Below are positions 1 to 9,024 of a stretch of DNA of 40,209 nt, piece after piece (positions within the stretch are counted from its first letter, which is position 1; the number at the start of each line of letters is the position of its first letter). Source of the DNA: Rikenellaceae bacterium (GTDB taxonomy: Bacteria > Bacteroidota > Bacteroidia > Bacteroidales > UBA932); assembly GCA_022771245.1 (NCBI GenBank), contig JALFCH010000091.1:1-40209 (forward strand), in the 5' to 3' direction. Made by a program: the position numbers and the translations under genes. The notes below the pieces were generated by a model, which made no database searches, was not told the origin of the DNA, and saw only the letters and a list, made by a program, of their open reading frames with translations.

Positions 1-348
1 ATTTTCGTGGACGTAACAGGACACGGATGTGTAAACTGCAGGGAAATGGAAGCGAGGGTATGGAGCGATCCTGAGGTGCTCAGTCTGCTTTCTGACAGAT
101 TCGAAATTGTGGCCCTGTATGTGGATGACAAGACCAAACTCAGGGAGGAGGATTGGGTGTATGCTTCCAATGGAGACGTTTACAAAGAGGTAGGCAGGGC
201 AAACGCCTATATTGCAAGGGAGAGATTTGGGGTGAACTCGCAACCGAATTACATCCTGCTTGATTCTGAAGGCAGGCAAATCGGAAAACCGAGGGGATAC
301 AACCTCGATATCGATGGATTCATAGAATTCCTCAAGCAGGCGCTATAG
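1..348 (+). CDS. Thioredoxin-fold C-terminal part of a DsbD-like thiol:disulfide interchange protein (5' truncated by window edge)
   Basis: Frame open from base 1: IFVDVTGHGCVNCREMEARVW, the CVNC active-site context typical of DsbD C-terminal domains; ends TAG 346-348. Confidence 0.85.
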   Translation: MFVDVTGHGCVNCREMEARVWSDPEVLSLLSDRFEIVALYVDDKTKLREEDWVYASNGDVYKEVGRANAYIARERFGVNSQPNYILLDSEGRQIGKPRGYNLDIDGFIEFLKQAL

Positions 349-483
349 TTCCTTGGCACCTGCTTCGAGGCTTTTCCGGTATTCTTCAAGTCTTTTCCTG
401 AACTTTTCACGTCTGGTCTTCTCTGCCTTTTCTTTGCGGCGGAGATAGTCTTCGTAGCGGGATTCAAGATAATTGTCGGCCAT
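343..483 (-). CDS. Small highly charged 46-aa protein (MADNYLESRYEDYLRRKEKAEKTRREKFRKRLEEYRKSLEAGAKEL), resembling small Bacteroidota MADNYLE-type ORFs
   Basis: ATG at 483-481, stop TAG 345-343; 9 bp upstream of it is the stop of the DUF3276 gene on the same strand; too short for the supplied ORF track. Confidence 0.6.
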   Translation of the reverse strand: MADNYLESRYEDYLRRKEKAEKTRREKFRKRLEEYRKSLEAGAKEL

Positions 484-492
484 TGGCAGAAT

Positions 493-852
493 TTACAGCT
501 CTTCAAAATCCACATCGGTGAAACGTCCTGTTCGGGATTCACTGCGGGAGGCTTTTTCATCATTGTCAGGGATTTGTGTGCGTGCGGCAATGTAGCTTAT
601 CACTTCTTCAAGTCCTTCCCTGAATTTGTCAAAATCTTCTTTATAAAGGAAAATCTTGTGTTTGTCATATGAGAATGAACCATCCCCCTCTGCTTTCCTC
701 TTGCTTTCCGTGATTGTGAGGTACAAGTCATTCCCCTTTGTGGCCTTCACGTCAAAAAAGTAAGTCCTTTTTCCCGCTTTAACCGGTTTGGAATATACGT
801 CATCACCGTTTCTATGCGGAGCGTTGGCCGCATCATAGTCATCTCTGTACAT
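493..852 (-). CDS. PUR family (DUF3276-type) DNA/RNA-binding protein
   Basis: MYRDDYDAANAPHRNGDDVYSKPVKAGKRTYFFDVKATKGNDLYLTITESKR...KHKIFLYKEDFDKF; start chosen at internal ATG 852-850 by family length (ORF track starts at 906). Confidence 0.85.
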   Translation of the reverse strand: MYRDDYDAANAPHRNGDDVYSKPVKAGKRTYFFDVKATKGNDLYLTITESKRKAEGDGSFSYDKHKIFLYKEDFDKFREGLEEVISYIAARTQIPDNDEKASRSESRTGRFTDVDFEEL

Positions 853-914
853 TGTTGATGAATGTTTATTGGTAAAACTTATCACAAATTTAGTTTTTTT
901 TGTCAAATCGTGTG

Positions 915-922
915 TATCTTTG
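915..922 (+). promoter_or_regulatory. Bacteroidota-type -7 element (TATCTTTG) upstream of nusB
   Basis: TAnnTTTG match 24 bp before the ATG at 946. Confidence 0.5.
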
Positions 923-945
923 CAGGAAATATTGCCAAAAAATTT

Positions 946-1911
946 ATGCTTAACAGAAGTATTTTGCGAATTAAAGCCTTCGAAACGGTCTATTCATCGG
1001 TTTTGTCAGGAGACAAGAGCATACCTTCAGCGCTTCAGCGCCTGGATGAATCCTGTGAAGCCACCCGTGAACTGTTCGTGTTCCTGTGCGGAATGGTTGT
1101 GCCGCTGACTGCGGTGGCATTCGAAAGGATAGAGGTCCTCAGGGCCAAGTTCAATCCCACAGAAGAGGAGAGGAATCCGAATATGAAGTTCTGTCAGAAC
1201 AGACTCGCGGCATTGCTCGATGAAGATCCTGATTTGAATAAATTGCTCAAGAAGTATTCGCTGTCTTGGGAACAGTACGACATATTCCTGAAGAAACTCC
1301 TCGATTCGGTGACTGCCAAGCAGTATTATATTGATTATATGTCTTCCCCAGAGGCTTCTCTCGCCGAAGACTGCAGGCTTTTCACACGCATTTTCGATGA
1401 GGAACTTTCCGACAATCGTGACCTTGAAGCCATTTTGGAGGATATGTCGCTTTATTGGAATGATGATTTGTCCTATGCAGTCCATTGTTGCTGCAGGAGT
1501 TTTGCCGATATTGCCAAAGGCAAAATGTGGACTTTGCCTCCTCTGTACGCAAGCCAGATGAAGGTCGGAAGGCCGGGGCTTGGGGATGACAGGGCTTTCG
1601 TGAGGAAGTTGGTCGAATCCTCCCTCGCCAATTACGAAAAATATTCCGAGATGGTATGTGCCAATGCCAGAGGCTGGGATGCGGACCGTCTTTTTCTTGT
1701 GGATGTTGTGCTTGTGAGTGTGGCTTTGGCCGAGATTCTGCATTTCCCATCCATACCGGTGAATGTGTCAATGAACGAATATGTCGAGATTTCCAAGTAT
1801 TACGGCACGCCCAAAAGCCGTGCTTTCGTGAATGGAGTTCTGGACCGTATCGTCAAGCAGCTGGATGCTGAGGGAGCGATAAACAAGACTGTACAAAATC
1901 TGAATGTATAG
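946..1911 (+). CDS. nusB: Transcription antitermination factor NusB
   Basis: MLNRSILRIKAFETVYSSVLSG... and C-terminal DRLFLVDVVLVSVALAEILHFPSIPVNVSMNEYVEISKYYGTPKSRAFVNGVLDRI (NusB family); start at ATG 946 rather than 862. Confidence 0.9.
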   Translation: MLNRSILRIKAFETVYSSVLSGDKSIPSALQRLDESCEATRELFVFLCGMVVPLTAVAFERIEVLRAKFNPTEEERNPNMKFCQNRLAALLDEDPDLNKLLKKYSLSWEQYDIFLKKLLDSVTAKQYYIDYMSSPEASLAEDCRLFTRIFDEELSDNRDLEAILEDMSLYWNDDLSYAVHCCCRSFADIAKGKMWTLPPLYASQMKVGRPGLGDDRAFVRKLVESSLANYEKYSEMVCANARGWDADRLFLVDVVLVSVALAEILHFPSIPVNVSMNEYVEISKYYGTPKSRAFVNGVLDRIVKQLDAEGAINKTVQNLNV

Positions 1912-1914
1912 CCA

Positions 1915-1938
1915 GGTTTCGCAAAAGCGGAACACCTG
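1915..1938 (+). other. Imperfect hairpin immediately after nusB (CAGGTTTCGC AAAA GCGGAACACCTG)
   Basis: Arms pair with small bulges and are followed by CCTTTT; possible weak terminator. Confidence 0.4.
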
Positions 1939-1984
1939 CCTTTTAGGGGAGGGGCTAATGTGGATAAAAGTGCGTTGGAAAAGG

Positions 1985-2033
1985 TTCGCAAGTCTTTCCA
2001 ATGAACTTTAAATAAATGATTAAGACTTGCGAA
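1985..2033 (+). promoter_or_regulatory. Perfect 12-bp inverted repeat TTCGCAAGTCTT / AAGACTTGCGAA in the yajC leader
   Basis: Arms 1985-1996 and 2022-2033; ends 9 nt before the yajC ATG at 2043. Confidence 0.6.
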
Positions 2034-2042
2034 ACATAAGTT

Positions 2043-2366
2043 ATGAATATGATTTCTTTATTGCAAACCGCACCGGCAAACGGACAGGCCGGTGGCTGGA
2101 CAATGTGGGTGATGCTTCTGCTCATCTTCGTAATTATGTGGTTCTTTATGATACGCCCCCAGCGCAAGCAGCAGAAAGAACTTCAGAAGTTCCGTGATGC
2201 CCTCAAGAAGGGTGATAAGGTGGTTACCATAGGAGGAATATATGGCACCGTGGTTGAACTGAAGGACAAGAGCGTGCTCATAGAAGTGGACAAGGACGTG
2301 AAGATCCGGGTGGACAGGAATGCCCTTCAGGGCGATTTCTCAGAATCCGAGGCTGCATCCAAATAG
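2043..2366 (+). CDS. yajC: Preprotein translocase subunit YajC
   Basis: Single TM followed by MIRPQRKQQKELQKFRDALKKGDKVVTIGGIYGTVVEL, classic YajC. Confidence 0.95.
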   Translation: MNMISLLQTAPANGQAGGWTMWVMLLLIFVIMWFFMIRPQRKQQKELQKFRDALKKGDKVVTIGGIYGTVVELKDKSVLIEVDKDVKIRVDRNALQGDFSESEAASK

Positions 2367-2383
2367 CCGTTTGACGGAGGGAA

Positions 2384-3361
2384 TTGAACTTGAAGGAATT
2401 TCTCAGGCGCATATTCGAGTATTTCAAAGCCCACAGGAAGGATTTGGCTGTTTTCATCCCATCCTTTCTGCTGGCTTTCAGTATATGGTTCATCCATAAC
2501 GTCTCCTTGCGCTACAGCGAAATTCTGAGTGCCAATGTCGTGGCGAAATCCAATCTGGATGGCTGCAGGGACATATCTTCCAATTTCTGCACAGTTACTG
2601 CAAGATGCCGTGCTACGGGTTATGCCATTCTGCGCAACAAGGCTTTCGGAAGCCATCGGAAACTGATTGTGGAGATTCCTGAATCCTCCCTCAGACACAA
2701 ACAGGGGGACCTGTATGCATTTGTGCCGGAATCAATGCCTGAACTCGGAAATATCGTTTTCGGTTCCAGTGTCTCATCTGTGGAGCATTACCTTTCCGAC
2801 ACCCTTTTTTTCCATTTTCCGGCTGAGGAATTCCGCAAATTGCCCGTAAAGTTCCAGGGAAGTTGCGAATTCGCTCCGCAGTATATGAGTGTAAAGGGGG
2901 TGCAACTCGAGCCTGATTCGGTGCTGGTCTATGGTGAGCCTTCAGCTCTGGAGTCTTTGACGGACATTGCCACTGAACCGCTGTTTCTGACTGACCTGAA
3001 TGCCAACGAGCACGGTTCTGTGCAATTGGAACATACTTCAGGCCTGCGGTTGTCCTGTCGTGAAGTGGAGTATCGCGTCAATGTGAGCAGATATGTCACT
3101 TCGGTTGTAGATATGGAGGTGGGTGTCAAGGGACTTCCGGAGGGTAAAAGCATTTCCGTTTTTCCTTCATCAGTCCATGCCACCGTCAATTTCATATTTC
3201 CGTTAAGAATCGGCAAAGATACCGTCAGCCTTGCGTATGTGGATTATGCCGATTTTGAAAAATCCAGAAGCGGAAAATGCATATTGCGCACAGCTTCCCT
3301 TCCAGAAGGCGTGCTGAGCGTTGAATTTGATACTGATATCGTGGACTGTGTGGCGGAATAG
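2384..3361 (+). CDS. YbbR-like domain-containing membrane-anchored protein
   Basis: N-terminal KDLAVFIPSFLLAFSIWFIHN TM and repeated YbbR-like beta segments, next to nusB-yajC; TTG start with upstream GGAGG. Confidence 0.7.
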   Translation: MNLKEFLRRIFEYFKAHRKDLAVFIPSFLLAFSIWFIHNVSLRYSEILSANVVAKSNLDGCRDISSNFCTVTARCRATGYAILRNKAFGSHRKLIVEIPESSLRHKQGDLYAFVPESMPELGNIVFGSSVSSVEHYLSDTLFFHFPAEEFRKLPVKFQGSCEFAPQYMSVKGVQLEPDSVLVYGEPSALESLTDIATEPLFLTDLNANEHGSVQLEHTSGLRLSCREVEYRVNVSRYVTSVVDMEVGVKGLPEGKSISVFPSSVHATVNFIFPLRIGKDTVSLAYVDYADFEKSRSGKCILRTASLPEGVLSVEFDTDIVDCVAE

Positions 3362-3386
3362 CCCGGGTCCCAAAATTTAATGAATT

Positions 3387-3806
3387 ATGAAAACAGATCT
3401 TTCCAAGATACTTTCCATTACAGGACAGAGCGGACTTTACCGCTATATTGCACACTCCCGTGGAGGAGTGATTGCTGAAAACTTGACCACAGGTAAGAGA
3501 ACTTGTTTCAGCCTTTCTTCCCGAATCACAACTCTCGCCGACATTTCCATCTATACCCGGGAAGGAGAACTCCGTTTGAGCGAGGTGTTCAAGAAAATCG
3601 AGACTGCCCTTGAAGGTGCCCAGGCCCCTTCATCCAAGGCTGATGCGGAGCAGGTTAAGGCCGTGTTCGAAAAGGCTGTTCCGGATTATGATGGAGAGCG
3701 TTTCTATCTTTCCCATATGAAGAAAGTTGTGGACTGGTACAATCTCCTTTTGAAATATGCATCCCTTGACTTCGTTACCGAGGAGGATGCAGAATCGGCA
3801 GAATAA
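3387..3806 (+). CDS. DUF5606 family protein
   Basis: MKTDLSKILSITGQSGLYRYIAHSRGGVIAENL...RITTLADISIYT...LSEVFKKI matches the Bacteroidota DUF5606 pattern. Confidence 0.75.
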   Translation: MKTDLSKILSITGQSGLYRYIAHSRGGVIAENLTTGKRTCFSLSSRITTLADISIYTREGELRLSEVFKKIETALEGAQAPSSKADAEQVKAVFEKAVPDYDGERFYLSHMKKVVDWYNLLLKYASLDFVTEEDAESAE

Positions 3807-5152
3807 TGTCCTCTTCAAAGCCAAAACTCCAGATTCTGACCCGGGGATGCTCCAAAAACCGGGTCGATACTGAACATCTGCTTGCCCAGATATCAGACAG
3901 TTATGATATTTATCCTGAAGGTGAACTTCAAGACACTTATGTGGATACCGTGCTGGTGAACACCTGTGGATTCATAGGCGATGCAAAGGAAGAGTCCATC
4001 AACACAATACTGGAAGTTGTCAAACGCAAGAACGAGGGCCTGGTGGGAAAGATTATGGTCTTCGGATGCCTTTCCCAGCGTTATTCCTCAGAACTTCCGG
4101 ATCTGATCCCGGAGGTTGACCGCTGGCTGGGAGCAAGGGATAATGATGAGGTGGTGAAGGCGCTTGGAGTGGCTCCGGATGTGAGCAGACATCAATCCAG
4201 GTATATGCCCGGAAACAGCAGTTATGCCTATTTGAAAATAAGCGAGGGGTGTGACAGACGATGCTCTTATTGCGCCATTCCTTTCATAAGGGGTGCCCAT
4301 AAGTCTGTGCCGATGGAAAAACTTGTGGAGGAGGCGGAGCAACTTGCTTCCCGGGGAGTGCGTGAACTGGTCATCATAGCCCAGGACACCACCTATTATG
4401 GCCTAGACCTCTACAAAAAACGCTGTTTGGGTGAGCTTCTTGAGAGGCTTGCTCAGGTGAGGGGAATCGAATGGTTGCGTCTCCATTATTCGTATCCCGC
4501 TGATTTCCCGGAAGATGTGCTTGATATTATGGCCCGGAATCCGAAGGTTTGCCGCTATTTGGACATTCCTCTGCAACATATTTCTGACAAGGTGCTGGAC
4601 AATATGCACCGCCACGTAACGGGGAAATGGACGCGCGAACTTATCGGCAAGATGAGGGAAAAGGTGCCGGGTGTGGTACTCAGGACCACTATGATAGTGG
4701 GGCATCCGGGAGAGACCTATAAGGAGTTCAACGAATTGTTGGATTTTGTCAGGGCAGCGAGATTCGAAAGGTTGGGAGCGTTTACATATTCCGAAGAGGA
4801 GGGAACCTGGGGCGCCCGGAATCTCAAGGACAGTGTGCGTCCTTCCACCAAACGCAGGAGGCTGGACCGCCTGATGGAAGTTCAGAGGGGCATTTCTGCC
4901 GATTTCAACCTCTCGCGAATAGGGAAGACTGAAAAAGTACTTGTGGACAGTTGGTATGCAGATCAGGGGGTGCTGGTTTGCCGCAGCGAGTTCGAATCTC
5001 CTGAAGTGGATGGCGAGATTCTTGTAAAGTATGATGTCGAGAAGTTTGGAGAAACTGCCCCTGATACACTTGTGGGCAAGTTTGTCTATGTGAAACTGGC
5101 CGCGGCGGACGATTATGACATCGCGGCGGACTATGTTTCACTTGCTGAATGA
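3806..5152 (+). CDS. rimO: Ribosomal protein S12 methylthiotransferase RimO
   Basis: Radical SAM CDRRCSYCAIP, N-terminal MTTase CSKNRVDTE and NTCGFIGDAKEES, C-terminal TRAM; start overlaps previous stop (TAATG). Confidence 0.95.
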   Translation: MSSSKPKLQILTRGCSKNRVDTEHLLAQISDSYDIYPEGELQDTYVDTVLVNTCGFIGDAKEESINTILEVVKRKNEGLVGKIMVFGCLSQRYSSELPDLIPEVDRWLGARDNDEVVKALGVAPDVSRHQSRYMPGNSSYAYLKISEGCDRRCSYCAIPFIRGAHKSVPMEKLVEEAEQLASRGVRELVIIAQDTTYYGLDLYKKRCLGELLERLAQVRGIEWLRLHYSYPADFPEDVLDIMARNPKVCRYLDIPLQHISDKVLDNMHRHVTGKWTRELIGKMREKVPGVVLRTTMIVGHPGETYKEFNELLDFVRAARFERLGAFTYSEEEGTWGARNLKDSVRPSTKRRRLDRLMEVQRGISADFNLSRIGKTEKVLVDSWYADQGVLVCRSEFESPEVDGEILVKYDVEKFGETAPDTLVGKFVYVKLAAADDYDIAADYVSLAE

Positions 5153-5165
5153 CGATATCGCAGAT

Positions 5166-6014
5166 ATGGATATGAAAACACAGGTCAAGATCTTTATGGC
5201 TGCCTTTGCACTGGTTATGGCAGCCTGTTCACCCACAATTTATGGAATTCAGGTGGATACTCGCCAGCCTTCCGCATCAGGATTGGACCTCACCGGGAAA
5301 TCGGTGGCGATTGTCTATCCTGGCGGTCTGGGCGAGAAGGAAGATGCTTTGATTCGGTCGTTTGCGGAATCCCTTTCCAAACAATTGGATGCTTCTTACC
5401 CCGAGAGTGATTCCGTCGAGGTCTACACTTTGCCTTACACCACTGATTATCTGAAGATTACCCAGCCTGATTCTCTGGTCAACCTGGTGATGGACAGTAA
5501 TTGTGACGTACTCTTCCTGTTCGGCAGGGCACCTGCCTTTGCTGTGGACGGCTATAGGGAAACGGATTTCAGGATGCCTGTCACCATTTACGATGCCATG
5601 GCGGGCGGGAATGACGCTATGAGGACTTTCAACATCGTGGGAAATGCCGGTCCGGAGCCTGAAAAATCCGGGGACTACATAGGCCGCAAGGTGTCCGAAT
5701 CATTTGTCCCTCAATGGAAAACGGAAATGGTGGACATTTACGCCCTGGACAACGAAGATTGGATTGGGGCCCTGTACGATGCCGCTGATTGCCGTTGGGC
5801 CACCGCAGTTGAGAAATGGACATCCATACTCTCTTCTGAAAACGATTTGCTCAAAAGAGCCTGTCTGGAATACAATCTCGCGGTGGGCTGTATGCTTCTG
5901 GGAAGGCCGGACCTCGCACAGGACTGGGTGGAACTTTCCCTGCGTGAAAATCCTACAGATGAAGCCAAGGCTCTGTCGGCAAAGTTGAAAACCATCCTGA
6001 AATCCAAGGAATGA
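5166..6014 (+). CDS. DUF6340-like lipoprotein with C-terminal TPR-like segment
   Basis: Lipobox-like ALVMAACSP; GKSVAIVYPGG and later helical repeats; start likely 5166 or 5172 (track start 5115 overlaps rimO). Confidence 0.65.
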   Translation: MDMKTQVKIFMAAFALVMAACSPTIYGIQVDTRQPSASGLDLTGKSVAIVYPGGLGEKEDALIRSFAESLSKQLDASYPESDSVEVYTLPYTTDYLKITQPDSLVNLVMDSNCDVLFLFGRAPAFAVDGYRETDFRMPVTIYDAMAGGNDAMRTFNIVGNAGPEPEKSGDYIGRKVSESFVPQWKTEMVDIYALDNEDWIGALYDAADCRWATAVEKWTSILSSENDLLKRACLEYNLAVGCMLLGRPDLAQDWVELSLRENPTDEAKALSAKLKTILKSKE

Positions 6015-7306
6015 AGTCAAGAGAGGCACTGCTTGAAGCATATATGGCTGCGGCTGCTTTTGCCGATGAACATTCCGAAGACAATCCGGACCGTCTCTTG
6101 CTGAATGCTGCAGGACGGTCCGGTATTGATATGAAAATCGTGGCGTCAACTCTTGAGAGCCGGCGTCGCCTTCTCGCCAAGGCGCCAATGTGGGCAAGGA
6201 CTCCGGGGCTGGTTTTTCCCCGAACGATTTCTGCCCAGCAATGCAGCGGAGAATTGTCCGCTGCTTACAAAGCCGGGCTCTCAGCCTTGTTCCAACCTTC
6301 CATAGTGGCTGATTTAACAGGAGGAATAGGGGTGGATACCTTGGCTCTTTCCCGTATATGCACCTCCTGCCACTACAACGAGATGGATGATAACCTTTGT
6401 GCGGCTGCTGAACTTAATTTCCAACAAATCAATAAATGTAACAAAGATGTTTACAAGGGTAACATTTTTGTTTCCAGTTATTCCGCATCGAAGGACGATC
6501 CCGAATTCGTGGATTGGCTGCGGAAAATCTCTCCGGACTTGATTTATCTGGACCCAGCCAGGAGGGATGGGAGCGGCAATAAGGTATTTCTTATGGAAGA
6601 CTGTTCTCCGGATGTGGTTTCATTGCAGGAACTCCTTCTGTCCGTTGCGCCGACAGTTATGATAAAACTCTCCACTATGGCAGACCTGAGTATGGTTATC
6701 TCCAGACTCAGGCATTGCAGTATGTTGAGAATTCTGGAATATGGGGGAGAATGTCGCGAACTCGTAGCTCTGCTGCAAAGGGATTATGAAGGAGAGTGCA
6801 GTATAGCTGCCGTCAATTTGGATCTCGGAAACGACCTGCTGCTGGAATGTCATACTTCTGACTTCGCTACAACGGCAACCATAGCCCCCTCTGAAGATAT
6901 TGCCTGTGGAAATTATATTTTTGAACCTTCAAAATCTCTGATGAAGACAGGCTGTTTCGGCCTTATTTCCCGTGTTCTCGGTGCCGGATGCGTGGGGCGT
7001 GATTCTCATTTCTATATACTTACTCCGCAGAGGATCGCAGAACTTGGAGAACTGCCTCTGCTTCGTAGCGGAAGGATTTCGCGTATTTTGGAAGCCGCCT
7101 CCCTGTCCAAGCGCAGCCTCAGGGATTTTGCCGGCAGATATCCTTGCGCAGAGACAATAGCCCGCAACGTCCGCTTTTCTTCTGAGGAGCTGCGTGCACG
7201 TCTTGGGTGTCGTCCCTCCGACAGCATACGCATCTTTGCTCTCGGAACTGATTCCTCGGGAGAGAAAATTTTGATAGCGGCCGAAAGAGTGCAAAACTTG
7301 AGCTGA
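6011..7306 (+). CDS. Class I SAM-dependent methyltransferase, THUMP-like domain protein
   Basis: VADLTGGIGVDTLALSR (SAM motif), DLIYLDPARRDGSGNKV; 4-bp overlap with preceding gene. Confidence 0.8.
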   Translation: MKSREALLEAYMAAAAFADEHSEDNPDRLLLNAAGRSGIDMKIVASTLESRRRLLAKAPMWARTPGLVFPRTISAQQCSGELSAAYKAGLSALFQPSIVADLTGGIGVDTLALSRICTSCHYNEMDDNLCAAAELNFQQINKCNKDVYKGNIFVSSYSASKDDPEFVDWLRKISPDLIYLDPARRDGSGNKVFLMEDCSPDVVSLQELLLSVAPTVMIKLSTMADLSMVISRLRHCSMLRILEYGGECRELVALLQRDYEGECSIAAVNLDLGNDLLLECHTSDFATTATIAPSEDIACGNYIFEPSKSLMKTGCFGLISRVLGAGCVGRDSHFYILTPQRIAELGELPLLRSGRISRILEAASLSKRSLRDFAGRYPCAETIARNVRFSSEELRARLGCRPSDSIRIFALGTDSSGEKILIAAERVQNLS

Positions 7307-7335
7307 AAAATCTTGCCGCAATCTAAACTGTTTCC

Positions 7336-7343
7336 TATATTTG
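7336..7343 (+). promoter_or_regulatory. Bacteroidota-type promoter: TTG at 7313-7315, 20-bp spacer, TATATTTG
   Basis: TTG-N20-TAnnTTTG upstream of the phospho-sugar mutase. Confidence 0.6.
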
Positions 7344-7347
7344 CTCA

Positions 7348-7367
7348 AGTTTCGCAAATGCGCAACT
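7348..7367 (+). promoter_or_regulatory. Leader hairpin AGTTTCGC-AAAT-GCGCAACT
   Basis: 7 of 8 pairs; begins where transcription would be expected to start from the 7336 element. Confidence 0.4.
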
Positions 7368-7431
7368 CGTGGACTGAAATCAATCCGATTCTGAAAAATT
7401 ACATAATTAATAACTTTATAAAAAAATTGAT

Positions 7432-9024
7432 ATGGATTATTTGGAAAATGCAAAGTCCTGGCTTCTCGGGGACTACGACGAGCAGACAAAGGCTGAGATT
7501 CACGCACTGATCGATTCCGGCAACACTACTGCACTGGAGGATGCCTTCTATCGTAGGCTTGAATTCGGTACTGGTGGTCTCCGCGGTATAATGGGTGTGG
7601 GTACCAACCGTATGAACCGCTACACCGTAGGTATGGCGACCCAGGGACTTGCCAACTATATTCTCAAGAATGTGCCCGGTGACAACCATTCCGTCTGCAT
7701 TTCTTTCGACAGCCGCAACAACAGCGCAGAGTTTGCCAAAATCACCGCCAACGTGCTTGCCAATAACGGTATTTCCGTTTGGCTCTATGACGAACTCCGT
7801 CCGATTCCGCTCCTGAGCTTCGCCGTGCGCCAGAAGAAGGCCACTGCCGGTGTTATGATTACCGCCTCCCACAATCCGAAGGAATACAATGGCTACAAGG
7901 TATTCTGGAGTGACGGTGCCCAGATCATCTCTCCTGTGGACAAAGACATTGTGGCTGAGGTGAATGCAATTACAGACCCGTCTATGGTCAAGTTCGAGCC
8001 GGGTGACAAGTGCGCAGAAATCACTCTTATGGGCAAGGAGATGGACAAGCAGTATATGGATGCTGTGACCACTCTGATGCTTTCTCCTGATTCCGTGAAG
8101 AATCACGAGGATATGAAGATAGTCTATACTCCTCTCCACGGTTCGGGTGTGCGGATTGTGCCGGCCCTCTTGGACAGAATCGGCTTCAAGAGCATCTATC
8201 ACGTGCCTGAGCAGGACATCAGCGACGGAAATTTCCCTACCGTCAAGTCTCCAAACCCGGAGAACGGTGAAGCCCTTACTATGGCTATTGCCTTGGCTGA
8301 CAAGGAGAATGCAGACCTTGTCCTTGCCACCGACCCTGATGCTGACCGCGTGGGTATAGCAGTACGTGACAACGAGGGTAAGATGGTGCTGCTGAACGGC
8401 AACCAGACCGGAGCAATACTTACATACTACATTCTCCGTCGTCGTAGCGAACTTGGCACTCTTGGGCCTAAGTGCTTCTGCGTCAAGACAATCGTCACAA
8501 CTGAACTCATCAGGGCAATATGTGAGAAATATGGAGTGAAGATTTACAACGTGCTCACAGGCTTCAAATTCATCGCCGACATCGTCAGGCGCAACGAACC
8601 GGACGGAGGTGAATTCGTCTGCGGAGGAGAGGAAAGCTACGGCTTCAATGTGGGTCAGTTCGTCAGGGACAAGGATGCTCCGATTTCCTGCGCTATGGTG
8701 GCTGAGTGTGCTGCCTGGGCTGCGGATCAGGGCAAAACCCTCTACCAGCTTCTCCAGGATATTTACGCCGAGTTCGGGTATTACAAGGAGGGGCTCGTGA
8801 GTCTTGTGCGCGAAGGAAAGGCTGGAGCCGAGGAAATAGCGGCCATTATGGTGGATATGAGGAACAATCCTCCGAAGGAACTCGCCGGCACTCCGGTTGT
8901 GAAAGTTGTGGACTATCTCAAGCCGGAGGAGACAGGTCTGCCTTCTTCCAATGTTCTCCAGTTCTATTCATCCGAGGGAGATGTCGTATCTGTCCGTCCT
9001 TCAGGAACTGAACCTAAGATATAG
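7432..9024 (+). CDS. Phosphoglucomutase/phosphomannomutase family phospho-sugar mutase, terminated by an in-frame TAG just after the RPSGTEPKI motif
   Basis: RRLEFGTGGLRGIMGVGTNRMN, GVMITASHNPKEYNGYKV, DPDADRVGIAV, GGEESYGF, VSVRPSGTEPKI. After TAG 9022-9024 the frame continues FYFGAHGNDADAKIAKMKEQFGL to TAA 9094-9096. Confidence 0.9.
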   Translation: MDYLENAKSWLLGDYDEQTKAEIHALIDSGNTTALEDAFYRRLEFGTGGLRGIMGVGTNRMNRYTVGMATQGLANYILKNVPGDNHSVCISFDSRNNSAEFAKITANVLANNGISVWLYDELRPIPLLSFAVRQKKATAGVMITASHNPKEYNGYKVFWSDGAQIISPVDKDIVAEVNAITDPSMVKFEPGDKCAEITLMGKEMDKQYMDAVTTLMLSPDSVKNHEDMKIVYTPLHGSGVRIVPALLDRIGFKSIYHVPEQDISDGNFPTVKSPNPENGEALTMAIALADKENADLVLATDPDADRVGIAVRDNEGKMVLLNGNQTGAILTYYILRRRSELGTLGPKCFCVKTIVTTELIRAICEKYGVKIYNVLTGFKFIADIVRRNEPDGGEFVCGGEESYGFNVGQFVRDKDAPISCAMVAECAAWAADQGKTLYQLLQDIYAEFGYYKEGLVSLVREGKAGAEEIAAIMVDMRNNPPKELAGTPVVKVVDYLKPEETGLPSSNVLQFYSSEGDVVSVRPSGTEPKI

